64,000 nucleotides of DNA from Seohaeicola zhoushanensis (lineage in GTDB: Bacteria > Pseudomonadota > Alphaproteobacteria > Rhodobacterales > Rhodobacteraceae), in contig NZ_BNCJ01000003.1 of assembly GCF_014656415.1 (NCBI RefSeq), forward strand, positions 45,098 through 109,097. The letters are read 5' to 3'. Shown here piece after piece: positions 8,201 to 15,241 of the stretch. Numbering within the stretch: position 1 is the stretch's first letter; every line of letters starts with the position of its first letter. The notes under the pieces were generated by a model. That model made no database searches, was not told the origin of the DNA, and saw only the letters and a list, made by a program, of their open reading frames with translations. Position numbers and translations under genes: made by a program.

Positions 8201-9330
8201 TTTTCCTGGATGCCGGCGTTTTCGCAGAGCGACTTGATGCCTTCGGCGTCGCCGAGGTCTGCGAGTTCCCTGGAAATCCGGTCCGCCACCTTGCGCAACT
8301 CTTCCAGCGCCTGCTGCGCGGCTTCGTTGCGCTTGGTCGTGATCGGCTCCTTCAGGGCCTCGGCAAGTATCTCACGCGCCGCCTGCATGTCGGTGAGCTG
8401 ATCCGGCAGGTAGCCGACATCGGCGATTTGCTCGCCCGCGGTGCGGATCTCCTTATGGGTCTTGGCGCGGGCGTCGATCGCCTTCTGGATCTCCTGCAGC
8501 TTCTCGCCGGCCGCCAGGAAAAGCTCCTGCGCCTTGTCGAGAACGCCTTGCACCAGCGGCTTGGCCTTCAGCGCGTCGGTGACTTTCTGGACCGCGAGGG
8601 CGAGTGCCTGCGCCTCCTCCTCTTCCGCCGCCTTGCCGGCCACCAGTTCGCTGCACTTCTGCGCCATCTCCGCGGCCAGCTTGCGCCGCTTGCCGGCGGC
8701 CTCGACGACGGCCTGCATGGCCTGTTCCGCCTGCCCCAGGTCCTTTTGCGCCTTCTCGAGAACCTCCGGGCGCAGGGGTGTCGCCTCTAGCGGCCGGCTC
8801 ACGGCCTCCTTGGCGGTCGACAACCCCGAGATCTCCAGTTCGTCGGCATCCTCATCCGCGGTGAGGCCTTTCAGTTTCTCGAGGATATCGTCCCGAATCC
8901 CTGTGCGGGCTTCGACCTCCTGCCGGACATCTTCGATGCCGCGTTCGATCCGATCGATTTCCCCGACCTGCCCTTCGAGCTGATCGGGCGCGCAGGTCTC
9001 GATGGTGTTGATCACCGTCTCAGCGGCTCGGATCAGGCTGGCGAGATCCTCGCCGATGCTACCCGGCACGATGGTCGAGAATACCGCGCCCTCGGGAACC
9101 GTGCGCCGCATCTGCTGGACCAGCTCGGCACGGCGTTGCGCGATCCTTTCGCGCTCGCGTTCCGCTTCCTCGTCGCCCTCGGCCTGCTCGGGTTCGTCCA
9201 GCTCGTCCTCTTGGTCGTCCCGGTCCCATTCTTCGTACAAACCGGGATCGACCCCGACGAAGCGCGCCGCTTCCATGCCGAATTCGATCTCTTCACGCAG
9301 CCAGCGCTTGGCACCCTTGTTGTCGTTCAT
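5236..9330 (-). CDS. 1364-residue modular repeat protein with nuclease-toxin-like C-terminal domain
   Basis: I know no named family that covers this protein. Residues 1-60 are strongly acidic (D/E runs) and 60-360 are charged, predicted coiled-coil helices. Residues 360-545 hold short Leu/Gly helical repeats. From about 549 to 1080 there are five degenerate units of 106-117 residues, starting near 549, 665, 775, 892 and 998. Each has GG[LMF]G-x2-PE-x-[LF]-G followed by a G-C pair; most have a second half DGGL...DP+CL..LL..G. The last 180 residues differ: H1214-VATRH1219-T, then NDLAG, and ITQFFPQ near the end, resembling the His-x4-H and T-x-FP pattern of BECR-type RNase toxins. There is no signal peptide, and no secretion genes lie nearby. 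The ATG at 9330 follows GGGGAC. Confidence 0.7.
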   Translation of the reverse strand: MNDNKGAKRWLREEIEFGMEAARFVGVDPGLYEEWDRDDQEDELDEPEQAEGDEEAERERERIAQRRAELVQQMRRTVPEGAVFSTIVPGSIGEDLASLIRAAETVINTIETCAPDQLEGQVGEIDRIERGIEDVRQEVEARTGIRDDILEKLKGLTADEDADELEISGLSTAKEAVSRPLEATPLRPEVLEKAQKDLGQAEQAMQAVVEAAGKRRKLAAEMAQKCSELVAGKAAEEEEAQALALAVQKVTDALKAKPLVQGVLDKAQELFLAAGEKLQEIQKAIDARAKTHKEIRTAGEQIADVGYLPDQLTDMQAAREILAEALKEPITTKRNEAAQQALEELRKVADRISRELADLGDAEGIKSLCENAGIQEKDFAALEKALGNRDGLAAHLKVFPPKELGQLCKSLGGAAQLGALLTAFGDAASLKKAMTGLGGADKLVALAKDGPLDGAGIKKLCTDLGTGFAAGLLSGGVKAAEVVALHKAFGNDASALTKLAKDAGLAAKPAAMVALFTRGCGGKPEKFKEMCDGFSKEEDRTRLKGLIEDGGLGDAPAALGEMFATGCGADPKALIQLTKSMSDAEAKKSLKRLLTDGGLAGEAGELKEGHVDPKCLGMIFMHGAGPAPKGSKDDAEVKRRADSMAAMLKGLDQNACKKLKTMLTDGGMGRAPETFGHALGIGCGGKADQVKAFTTAFSGANEVKALKQALEDGGLKGQEAKQGQAKIDPRCFGELLKNGAGEPLPAAAKRMTSTATLLKGLAKADCQKLNAMLTEGGFGDAPETLGHMIGTGCKGKAEDLKTFQNALDKDGRAGLKTLLDNGGLKAEVDEDTGEQAVDPRCLAQLLKHGGVNVAETPDGKLDATSAGNLNKLFKGMKADGAVATNLGKTMKEGKLGREPEVFAKLVGTGCKKGDPVKLGNLVKELGAGENNKKLGSMLQDGGFGLTDKDGKAIKNPPKTECLAYLFDPGSDGDPAELTRMLKKLDANKLKNMKGVMTTGSLGQYPKVLGNMYKHGCLANPNGGAANGTGEKNPDVLFDALNGFNTEDKQKQFKDMMDPAKGGFGKSGKEGRLASVLRYGLTPKGANKKQDGAKLQKLCEAFKGNKMADLGTTMDAIETAPAWMLEASKQNEPNQPGKGLQNLLASTKHKDKVDGLHTNFFAKLKQRDTAAPAGGGNPPNLGLAKLIQNAASFEHETVTQSNVSLNANTQLDLGHVATRHTRMYNDLAGNATDPNAPTTLYPRTFKGSKMDEAKLKGHVTATLTGCTGTKRSGGNYVPNQGKGNPPTSHADLNDPSTGEYRGPNFVVTGTFTKYNNAQSGNEQSRVGFNRGTGNSVKITQFFPQAGDNHVSVNADDMRAMKSVLK

Positions 9331-9346
9331 ATGTGGGTCCCCGGTC

Positions 9347-9874
9347 TCACAGCTGGGCTGCCCTGCTGATGGCGTCGAGCGCCTGGCTCAGGGTGGAGCG
9401 CAATGTCAGTTTGATCTTGAAAGGGTTGTTCTCGAGAAACGGCAGAAAGGGGTGCGTCTCGACGAACTTGCGCATCTCGCCCACGGCTGCGGCGAGCTTC
9501 TTCGTTGCCGTGGCGCGGGCGTTCGCGTCGGGGGCGGAGTCGAAGTCCATCAGGCTGACTTGCAACGATACAAGCTTGTTCTCGGTCACGCTGTTCAGCC
9601 CGGCATCGGCCACCCGGACGAAAAGCGGCATATTGCTCGACTTCAGGAATCCCTGCAGCGCGTTCAGCTGGTCGTTGAAGTCATCCTTGGCGTCCCGCCA
9701 GATCGGGAGCAACTTGCCCGGGGGATCCCGTTGTTCCGGCACCCCCTGGGAAGGAACCGAAACGTCCAGCCAGGTCTCCAGAAACGTGACCTGCTTGGCT
9801 GACAGCTTGGACAAGTGCTCCTCCGGAATGTTCAAACGGTCAACAGAACGAACGTGATTGCCGGCTTGGGCCAA
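9347..9874 (-). CDS. unknown helical protein, first gene of the repeat-protein locus
   Basis: A protein of up to 175 residues, predicted mostly helical, not recognised. It has a central segment WRDAKDDFNDQLNALQGFL (59-77), an LMDFDSAPDANARATATKKL stretch (108-127), and an NNPFKIKLTLRSTLSQAL end (149-166). It lies 16 bp upstream of the large repeat gene and is surely co-transcribed with it. The only start in frame after the upstream stop (TGA at 9929-9931) is TTG at 9874; a later TTG would give a protein starting at LNIPEEHL, so the true N-terminus is uncertain. An adaptor or chaperone role for the large protein is possible but not shown. Confidence 0.6.
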   Translation of the reverse strand: MAQAGNHVRSVDRLNIPEEHLSKLSAKQVTFLETWLDVSVPSQGVPEQRDPPGKLLPIWRDAKDDFNDQLNALQGFLKSSNMPLFVRVADAGLNSVTENKLVSLQVSLMDFDSAPDANARATATKKLAAAVGEMRKFVETHPFLPFLENNPFKIKLTLRSTLSQALDAISRAAQL

Positions 9875-10047
9875 AATGCGCCCAGCCGGATGGCTTGACC
9901 GGGATGTTGCGGTTTTCTTGCAGCCCGATCAAGCGTCTTGGAGAAGTTGTGCCGCCTCGGTGGCATCCGCCCCTAAGTTGTCGGCGGGTTTCTGCGAAGC
10001 GGCCTGGGAATTGCTGGCGCCAGATGCGAAGCAGCAGCGCCAGGGTG

Positions 10048-10866
10048 CTAGCTGCGCGATACCCGCGCAACGGCCTCGCGCATTGCGGCGACGATGCGGT
10101 CTTCGCTGCGCTCGAACTCGTCCAGCATTCCCGACTGCGTCACCACCAGCGGCCGGTCGCCACGGTCGATTCCGCTCGGCAGCGGCATCGCGATCGCCCC
10201 GGCGCCGCGGGTGACCAGCCCGCGCGAGAAGGCATAGCCTTGCTCCCTGGCCATCGCGACCTGGTCGAGCGTCTCGGCGCAGTCGAGACGGGCATCGGGG
10301 ATCTCGGCATTGGTGCGCCGGACGATGGCGGCGATCTCGTCGTCCGGGCAGGACATCAGCAACGCGAAGCCGGTTGCCGACCGGGCCAGCAGGCGGCGTG
10401 AGCCGACCGGAATGTGGAACCGCATCGCCGTGCGGCCGGGGATGACGTAGATGTAATGCGAGAAGATCCCCACCCGCGTCGCCACGAAGGTCGCAAAGGC
10501 GGTTTCCTCGGCCAGCCATTCCAATGCGTTCATCAGCCGGCCATCGCGGATCGGGCCGCTGTCGAGCCATGCGCCGAGGAAGGTCACGCGCGGTGTCGGC
10601 ATATAGGTCTTGTCGTCAGGATCCTGCTCGAGATAGCCGGAATCACGCAGAGCACGCAGCAGGACAGAGGTCGAGGACTGCGGCATTTCGATTGCCGCGG
10701 CGATCTCCCTGGCCTTGGCCGGGCGTCGGATCTCGAGGAAATATTCGAACAGTTTCAATACCCTGAATGCTGATTTCACCGTCGGCGCGGCAACTCCGGC
10801 CTCGGGGCTGGGCGCACTGGGCAAGGCTTCTCCCAAGGCTGTGTCCAACTCGTGTTTCGGCGCCAT
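10048..10866 (-). CDS. IclR family transcriptional regulator
   Basis: A 272-residue regulator with the IclR layout: a variable N-terminal tail, a winged helix-turn-helix at about residues 30-95 (VKSAFRVLKLFEYF, REIAAAIEMPQSSTSVLLRAL), and a GAF-like effector domain from about 100 to the end (RFHIPVGSRRLLARSATGFALL, SRGLVTRGAGAIAMPL). The start at 10866 is set by GGAGGGGGCT just upstream. It is divergent from the acyl-CoA dehydrogenase/CoA-transferase/TRAP operon and separated from it by a dyad-symmetric site, so it most probably controls that operon in response to the imported acid or its CoA ester. Confidence 0.9.
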   Translation of the reverse strand: MAPKHELDTALGEALPSAPSPEAGVAAPTVKSAFRVLKLFEYFLEIRRPAKAREIAAAIEMPQSSTSVLLRALRDSGYLEQDPDDKTYMPTPRVTFLGAWLDSGPIRDGRLMNALEWLAEETAFATFVATRVGIFSHYIYVIPGRTAMRFHIPVGSRRLLARSATGFALLMSCPDDEIAAIVRRTNAEIPDARLDCAETLDQVAMAREQGYAFSRGLVTRGAGAIAMPLPSGIDRGDRPLVVTQSGMLDEFERSEDRIVAAMREAVARVSRS

Positions 10867-10878
10867 AGCCCCCTCCAA

Positions 10879-10913
10879 ATCACATATGTAATTTTTTCAA
10901 TCTTATATGTGAT
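10879..10913. promoter_or_regulatory. probable IclR operator in the divergent promoter region
   Basis: Perfect 9-bp arms, ATCACATAT (10879-10887) and ATATGTGAT (10905-10913), flank a 17-bp AT-rich spacer. The site lies between the divergent starts of the IclR gene and the acyl-CoA dehydrogenase gene, and its AT content stands out against the local GC-rich DNA. Assignment to IclR rests on position. Confidence 0.6.
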
Positions 10914-10982
10914 ATCTCTTGTGGTTTCAATCCATATGCGGAACTTCTGTGCCAAGCCGGGAAGAGCCTCGGGAGGAGCAAG

Positions 10983-12131
10983 ATGCAACAGTTCGAATTC
11001 ACGGGGGCCGTGCTGCCACCCGCAGCAGAAGCTGCGCGCGGAAGCATTCGCGCCTTTCTCGCCGAAGAGGTCGCCGCTGCGCGTTTCCAGCCCCATCGCT
11101 GCACCTGGAGCAGCTTTGACAGCGGCTTCAGCCAGCGCCTGGGGGCTGCCGGTTTCATCGGCATCACCTGGCCCGAGGAATATGGCGGACAGTCTGCGTC
11201 GTCGCTGACGCGCTTCGTCATCACCGAGGAGATACTGGCCGCCGGATCGCCCTGCGGCGCGCATTGGATTGCCGACCGCCAGTCGGGTCCGCAGATCCTG
11301 CGCCACGGCTCGGAACGGGCCAAGCGCGAGATCCTGCCAAGGATCGCCCGGGGCGAGTGCTATTTCGGTATCGGGATGAGCGAGCCGGGCGCCGGATCCG
11401 ACCTCGCAGCGGTGCGCACGCGGGCCGAGAAGGTCGAGGGCGGTTGGTCGATCAGCGGCCAGAAGATCTGGACCACCAACGCCCACCATGTTCACTACAT
11501 GATCGTGCTGGCGCGCACCGGCGAGCGTGGTGAAAGCCGCCACGAGGGCCTTACGCAGTTCGTCGTCGACATGCAGACACCCGGCATCGAGGTGCGCGGC
11601 ATTCGCGACATGGCCGGCAACCACGAGTTCAACGAGGTCTTCTTCGACAACTGCTTCGTGCCCGACGACATGGTGTTGGGCGCCGAAGGCGATGGCTGGG
11701 CGCTGGTGACGGGCGAGCTGGCCTTCGAACGCTCGGGGCCGGACCGCTTCCTGTCGGACTACCAATTGCTGGTCGGCCTGATCGACGCCGTTGGACCCGC
11801 GCCTGACCGCCTTCAAGCCGTCGAGATCGGCCGCATGGTCGCGGAACTGGCCAGCTTGCGCCGCATGTCAACCTCGATCGCCGGAATGCTGGGCCGGGGC
11901 GAACAGCCGGTGGTGCCCGCCGCGATCGTCAAGGACCTCGGGACCGGCTTCGAGCAGGCACTGCCCGAAGTGGCACGGCGGCTGGTCGACTGCGAGCCGA
12001 GCCTCGGCGCGGAAGGGCCCTTTGCCGAAGCGCTGGCCGAAACGGTGCTGCGGGCGCCGTCCTTCTCGCTGCGCGGAGGCACGCGCGAAATCCTCAGAAG
12101 CATGATCGCGCGGGGCATCGGGCTGCGCTGA
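10983..12131 (+). CDS. acyl-CoA dehydrogenase family protein
   Basis: A 382-residue FAD enzyme that introduces an alpha-beta double bond into an acyl-CoA. The middle domain signature is clear: YFGIGMSEPGAGSDLAAVRT (flavin/substrate loop), then WSISGQKIWTTNAHHVHYM. The C-terminal helical domain ends with SLRGGTREILRSMIARGIGLR, which replaces the more usual E-G-T-x2-I motif. The ATG at 10983 follows GGGAGGAGCAAG. It opens a catabolic operon with a second dehydrogenase-fold protein, a CoA-transferase and a crotonase. Paired dehydrogenase genes of this type often make a heteromeric enzyme, as in steroid side-chain catabolism. Confidence 0.9.
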   Translation: MQQFEFTGAVLPPAAEAARGSIRAFLAEEVAAARFQPHRCTWSSFDSGFSQRLGAAGFIGITWPEEYGGQSASSLTRFVITEEILAAGSPCGAHWIADRQSGPQILRHGSERAKREILPRIARGECYFGIGMSEPGAGSDLAAVRTRAEKVEGGWSISGQKIWTTNAHHVHYMIVLARTGERGESRHEGLTQFVVDMQTPGIEVRGIRDMAGNHEFNEVFFDNCFVPDDMVLGAEGDGWALVTGELAFERSGPDRFLSDYQLLVGLIDAVGPAPDRLQAVEIGRMVAELASLRRMSTSIAGMLGRGEQPVVPAAIVKDLGTGFEQALPEVARRLVDCEPSLGAEGPFAEALAETVLRAPSFSLRGGTREILRSMIARGIGLR

Positions 12132-12165
12132 CGCCCCGGACCGGATTGCGAAGGACCAGGAAAAC

Positions 12166-13215
12166 ATGACCGACACCCAGAACGAAATGGCCGCGATCGT
12201 CGCGGAACAGGCCGAACGGCTGTTTGCCGGGGCCGTGAGCCGCGAAAGGCTGGAGGCCGCCGATGGCGGGCCCTTCGACACGCAGCTCTGGACCGAGGTG
12301 CAGCAGATGGGCCTGCCGCTGGCCCTGCTCGCCGAGACCGAGGGCGGGATCGGCCTGGCGCTGGGCCAGGCCTTCGGGCTGGCCCGCCGGGCCGCCGCCC
12401 ATGCGCTGCAGCTGCCGCTGGGCGAAACAATGATCGTCGCGGCGCTGACTAGCACGCCGGCGGAGGCGCCGGCGACCCTTGCGCTGGCCAAGGATGACGG
12501 CGCCCTGCCCTCGGTCGCCTGGGGTGGCGATGCGGCGCAGGTGCTGGTCGCGGATGCACAGGGCTGGCAACTGGTGGACGCTGCGGATGTCAGCACGTCG
12601 GAACGGCGCAACCTCGCGGGCGAGCCGCGCTGCGATCTCACGCGCGTGGCGGAACAAGGCCGTTCCGTGGCGGTGCCTGACTGGCTGAGCGCGGACACCG
12701 ACAGCCCCGTCGAGGCCCTGCGTGCCGTGGGCGCGCTGCTGCGTAGCGTGCAGATCTCCGGCGCGCTGGGTCGGGCCGTCGAACTGGCCGTGCGTCATGC
12801 CACCGAGCGCCAGCAATTCGGCCGACCACTGTCGAAGTTCCAGGCGATCCAGCACATGCTGGCCGTCGCCACCGAAGAGAGCGCCGCTGTCTGGGCGGTC
12901 TCGGATGCGGCAGCCGAAGGCTGGGGCCGCCCCGGATTTGTCCTGCGCGCCGCAATGGCCAAGTCCCGTGCGGGGCTTGCCACGGGTCGCGTCGCCGCCA
13001 TCGTTCACCAGATCCACGCCGCCATGGGCTTCACCCGCGAACACGAGCTGCACTTCACCACCCGGCGGCTGTTCTCGTGGCGCGAGGAGTTCGGCAGCGA
13101 CGCGCTTTGGGACGAATGGATCGGCCGCCGGGTCTGTGCTGCCGGCGGTGCCGCGCTCTGGCCGCAGCTCGTCGCCTCGACCACTGCCCACGCCACCGGA
13201 GAGGACGCCGCATGA
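12166..13215 (+). CDS. acyl-CoA dehydrogenase family protein (second subunit-like)
   Basis: A 349-residue protein with the acyl-CoA dehydrogenase fold. The C-terminal half is conserved: RHATERQQFGRPLSKFQAIQHML and IHAAMGFTREHELHFTTRRL, the FAD-contact helices. The flavin-binding loop of the middle domain, obvious in the preceding gene, is hard to see here and the domain is shortened. This suggests a partner subunit of a heteromeric dehydrogenase in which flavin sites are completed between subunits; that is inferred from the pairing. The gene begins 35 bp after the first dehydrogenase and overlaps the next gene by 4 bp. Confidence 0.85.
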   Translation: MTDTQNEMAAIVAEQAERLFAGAVSRERLEAADGGPFDTQLWTEVQQMGLPLALLAETEGGIGLALGQAFGLARRAAAHALQLPLGETMIVAALTSTPAEAPATLALAKDDGALPSVAWGGDAAQVLVADAQGWQLVDAADVSTSERRNLAGEPRCDLTRVAEQGRSVAVPDWLSADTDSPVEALRAVGALLRSVQISGALGRAVELAVRHATERQQFGRPLSKFQAIQHMLAVATEESAAVWAVSDAAAEGWGRPGFVLRAAMAKSRAGLATGRVAAIVHQIHAAMGFTREHELHFTTRRLFSWREEFGSDALWDEWIGRRVCAAGGAALWPQLVASTTAHATGEDAA

Positions 13216-14438
13216 GCCACCCTGCAACGGCGCAGGCGGATACGCCGCGCGACTTTTCCGCCGGGCCGCTCAGCGGTGTCCGCGTCGTAGATCTGACCAA
13301 CGTGATCATGGGGCCATTTGCCACCCATATCATGGCTGACATGGGCGCCGACGTCATCAAGGTCGAAAGCCGCGACGGTGACACGCTGCGCGCCTACAAG
13401 CCGTCGCGCAGTGACGGGATGAGCGGGCAGTTCCTGCATCTCAACCGCAACAAGCGCTCGGTGGTGCTGGACCTCGATACCGAGGACGGGCGCGAGGCGC
13501 TGGACCGGCTGATCGCCGGTGCCGACGTCTTCCTGCACGCGCTGCGCCCACGCTCTGCCGAGCGTCTGGGTTATGGTCCCGAGCGGGTGCGCGCGCTCAA
13601 TCCCGATATCATCTATTGCGGCGCCTACGGGTTCTCGGTCGAAGGGCCATACGCCGACAAGGCGGCCTATGACGATATCATCCAGGCCGGTTGCGGTATC
13701 GCCGACCTGTTCGCGCGCATCGACGGCGAACCGGCCTATGCGCCGACGGTGCTTTGCGACAAGCTCGCCGGCCAGGCGATCGCCTATTCAGTGATGGCGG
13801 CCCTTTTCGCCCGCGAGCGCGGCGCCGGCGGGCAGCAGATCGAGGTGCCGATGTTCGAGACCTCGATCGAGTTCAACATGATCGAGCATCTCTCCGGCTT
13901 CGCCTTCGAGCCGCAGCTGGGCGAGCCGGGCTTTGCACGGGTGCTCAGCCGCTTCCGCAAGCCGTTCCGCACCGCCGACGGGCATTGCTGCATCCTGCCC
14001 TACAGCGACCGCAACTGGCTCCGCTTCTACGCCTTCGTCGGGCGCGAGGACCTGGCGCAAGACCCGCGTTTCGCCAGGTTGGCGCAGCGTGTGCAGCACA
14101 TCGACGTGCTCTATGGCCTGATCGAGGCCGAAGCACCGAAACGGACGAACGCCGAATGGGTCGCCTTCTGCGACGAGGCGAACATCCCCTGTATGCCGGT
14201 GCTGTCGATCTCCCAGCTTCCGGAGGACCCGCACGTCAAGGCGGTGGGCCTGTTCGGCCAGGCCGAACACCCGACCGAGGGGGCCTACAAGATGGTCCGC
14301 CGGCCGGTGCGCTTTGCCGGCTCGGATTTCCTGCTGCGCCATCACGCACCCCGGCTTGGCGAGCACACCGAAGAAATCCTGGAATCGATCGGCATGGGAG
14401 CAGATCGCGAGGAACAGCGTCAGAGAGGACAAGCATGA
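13212..14438 (+). CDS. CaiB/BaiF family (class III) CoA-transferase
   Basis: A 408-residue class III CoA-transferase, which moves CoA between acids to activate the pathway substrate. Family features: LSGVRVVDLTNVIMGPFATHI (residues 20-40), DMGADVIKVES (43-53), NRNKRSVVLDL, and YDDIIQAGCGIADL (153-166), the region of the catalytic aspartate. The usual large-domain ends (EIEVP-like QQIEVPMFET, then RHHAPRLGEHTEEIL) are present. The start codon overlaps the upstream stop (ATGA), and an AGAG-rich site precedes it. In this operon it should generate the acyl-CoA oxidised by the two dehydrogenase proteins. Confidence 0.92.
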   Translation: MSHPATAQADTPRDFSAGPLSGVRVVDLTNVIMGPFATHIMADMGADVIKVESRDGDTLRAYKPSRSDGMSGQFLHLNRNKRSVVLDLDTEDGREALDRLIAGADVFLHALRPRSAERLGYGPERVRALNPDIIYCGAYGFSVEGPYADKAAYDDIIQAGCGIADLFARIDGEPAYAPTVLCDKLAGQAIAYSVMAALFARERGAGGQQIEVPMFETSIEFNMIEHLSGFAFEPQLGEPGFARVLSRFRKPFRTADGHCCILPYSDRNWLRFYAFVGREDLAQDPRFARLAQRVQHIDVLYGLIEAEAPKRTNAEWVAFCDEANIPCMPVLSISQLPEDPHVKAVGLFGQAEHPTEGAYKMVRRPVRFAGSDFLLRHHAPRLGEHTEEILESIGMGADREEQRQRGQA

Positions 14439-15217
14439 CCGACAATCTCAAATACACGGTGGAAGACGGCATCGGCTGGATCGTGCTGGACCGGCCCGAG
14501 CGGATGAACGCCTTCACCTTCGAGATGATCGACGCCTGGACCGCCGCCCTGGTCGCGGCGCGCACCGATCCCGAAGTCCGCGTCGTTGTCGTGACCGGTG
14601 AAGGGCCAGCCTTCTGCTCGGGCGGCGACATCGTCGAGATGCAGGACCGGCTGGAACAGACCCCGGCACAGCGCAAGGCCGAGCTCTTCGAACGGATCGA
14701 GCGGATTCCGCTGACGCTGGAGGATCTCGACAAGCCGGTGATCGCGGCGCTGAACGGGGTGGCCACCGGCGCAGGCCTGGACCTGGCGCTGATGTGCGAC
14801 CTGCGCGTCGCCGCCGCCTCGGCCCGCTTTGCCGAGACCTATGTCAACGTCGGCCTCGTGCCCGGTGCCGGCGGCGCGCATTTCCTGCCCCGGCTGGTCG
14901 GCACGGCCAAGGCGCTCGAACTGTTCTGGACCGGCGATTTCATCGACGCGGAAGAGGCGCTGCGGATCGGCATGGTGAACCGCGTCGTGCCGGACGAGGC
15001 ACTGCGGGAGGAGGTCACCAAGCTGGCGCGCAAGATCGCGCGCGCCCCGATCCAGACGGTGCGAATGATCAAGCGGGCCGTGCTTTCGGGAATGCGCAAC
15101 GACCTGCGCACCAACCTCGACATGATCTCGTCGCACTACGCGGTCGTGACCGCGGGCGAGGATCACAAGGCGGCTGTCCGGCGCTTTGCCGAGCAGCGGG
15201 CCAAGAAACAAGACTGA
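14435..15217 (+). CDS. enoyl-CoA hydratase/isomerase family protein (crotonase fold)
   Basis: A 260-residue crotonase. Oxyanion-hole segments are AFCSGGDIVEM (59-69) and NGVATGAGLDLALMCDLRVAA (107-127). Alignment by eye with rat mitochondrial hydratase places Tyr136 where the first catalytic glutamate (E144) should be (RFAETYVNVG), while the second glutamate is kept (E162 in KALELFWTGD). It may therefore be an isomerase, a hydrolase or a hydratase with altered chemistry. It overlaps the CoA-transferase stop by 4 bp and follows AGAGAGGA. Together with the upstream genes it forms a CaiA/CaiB/CaiD-like set. Confidence 0.88.
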   Translation: MTDNLKYTVEDGIGWIVLDRPERMNAFTFEMIDAWTAALVAARTDPEVRVVVVTGEGPAFCSGGDIVEMQDRLEQTPAQRKAELFERIERIPLTLEDLDKPVIAALNGVATGAGLDLALMCDLRVAAASARFAETYVNVGLVPGAGGAHFLPRLVGTAKALELFWTGDFIDAEEALRIGMVNRVVPDEALREEVTKLARKIARAPIQTVRMIKRAVLSGMRNDLRTNLDMISSHYAVVTAGEDHKAAVRRFAEQRAKKQD

Positions 15218-15241
15218 TTTATTTTTAAGGGAGGACATCAC

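Noticed and set aside
6458-8401. 647-codon plus-strand frame opposite the large repeat gene
   Set aside because: It is a Ser/Pro/Ala-rich antisense frame of a well-supported gene in GC-rich DNA; no domain is recognisable.
9929-10570. Minus-strand open frame overlapping the IclR gene and reaching into the gap before the repeat-protein locus
   Set aside because: Most of it is a shifted frame of the IclR gene; the short tail outside has no start and ends at a stop before the 175-residue gene.
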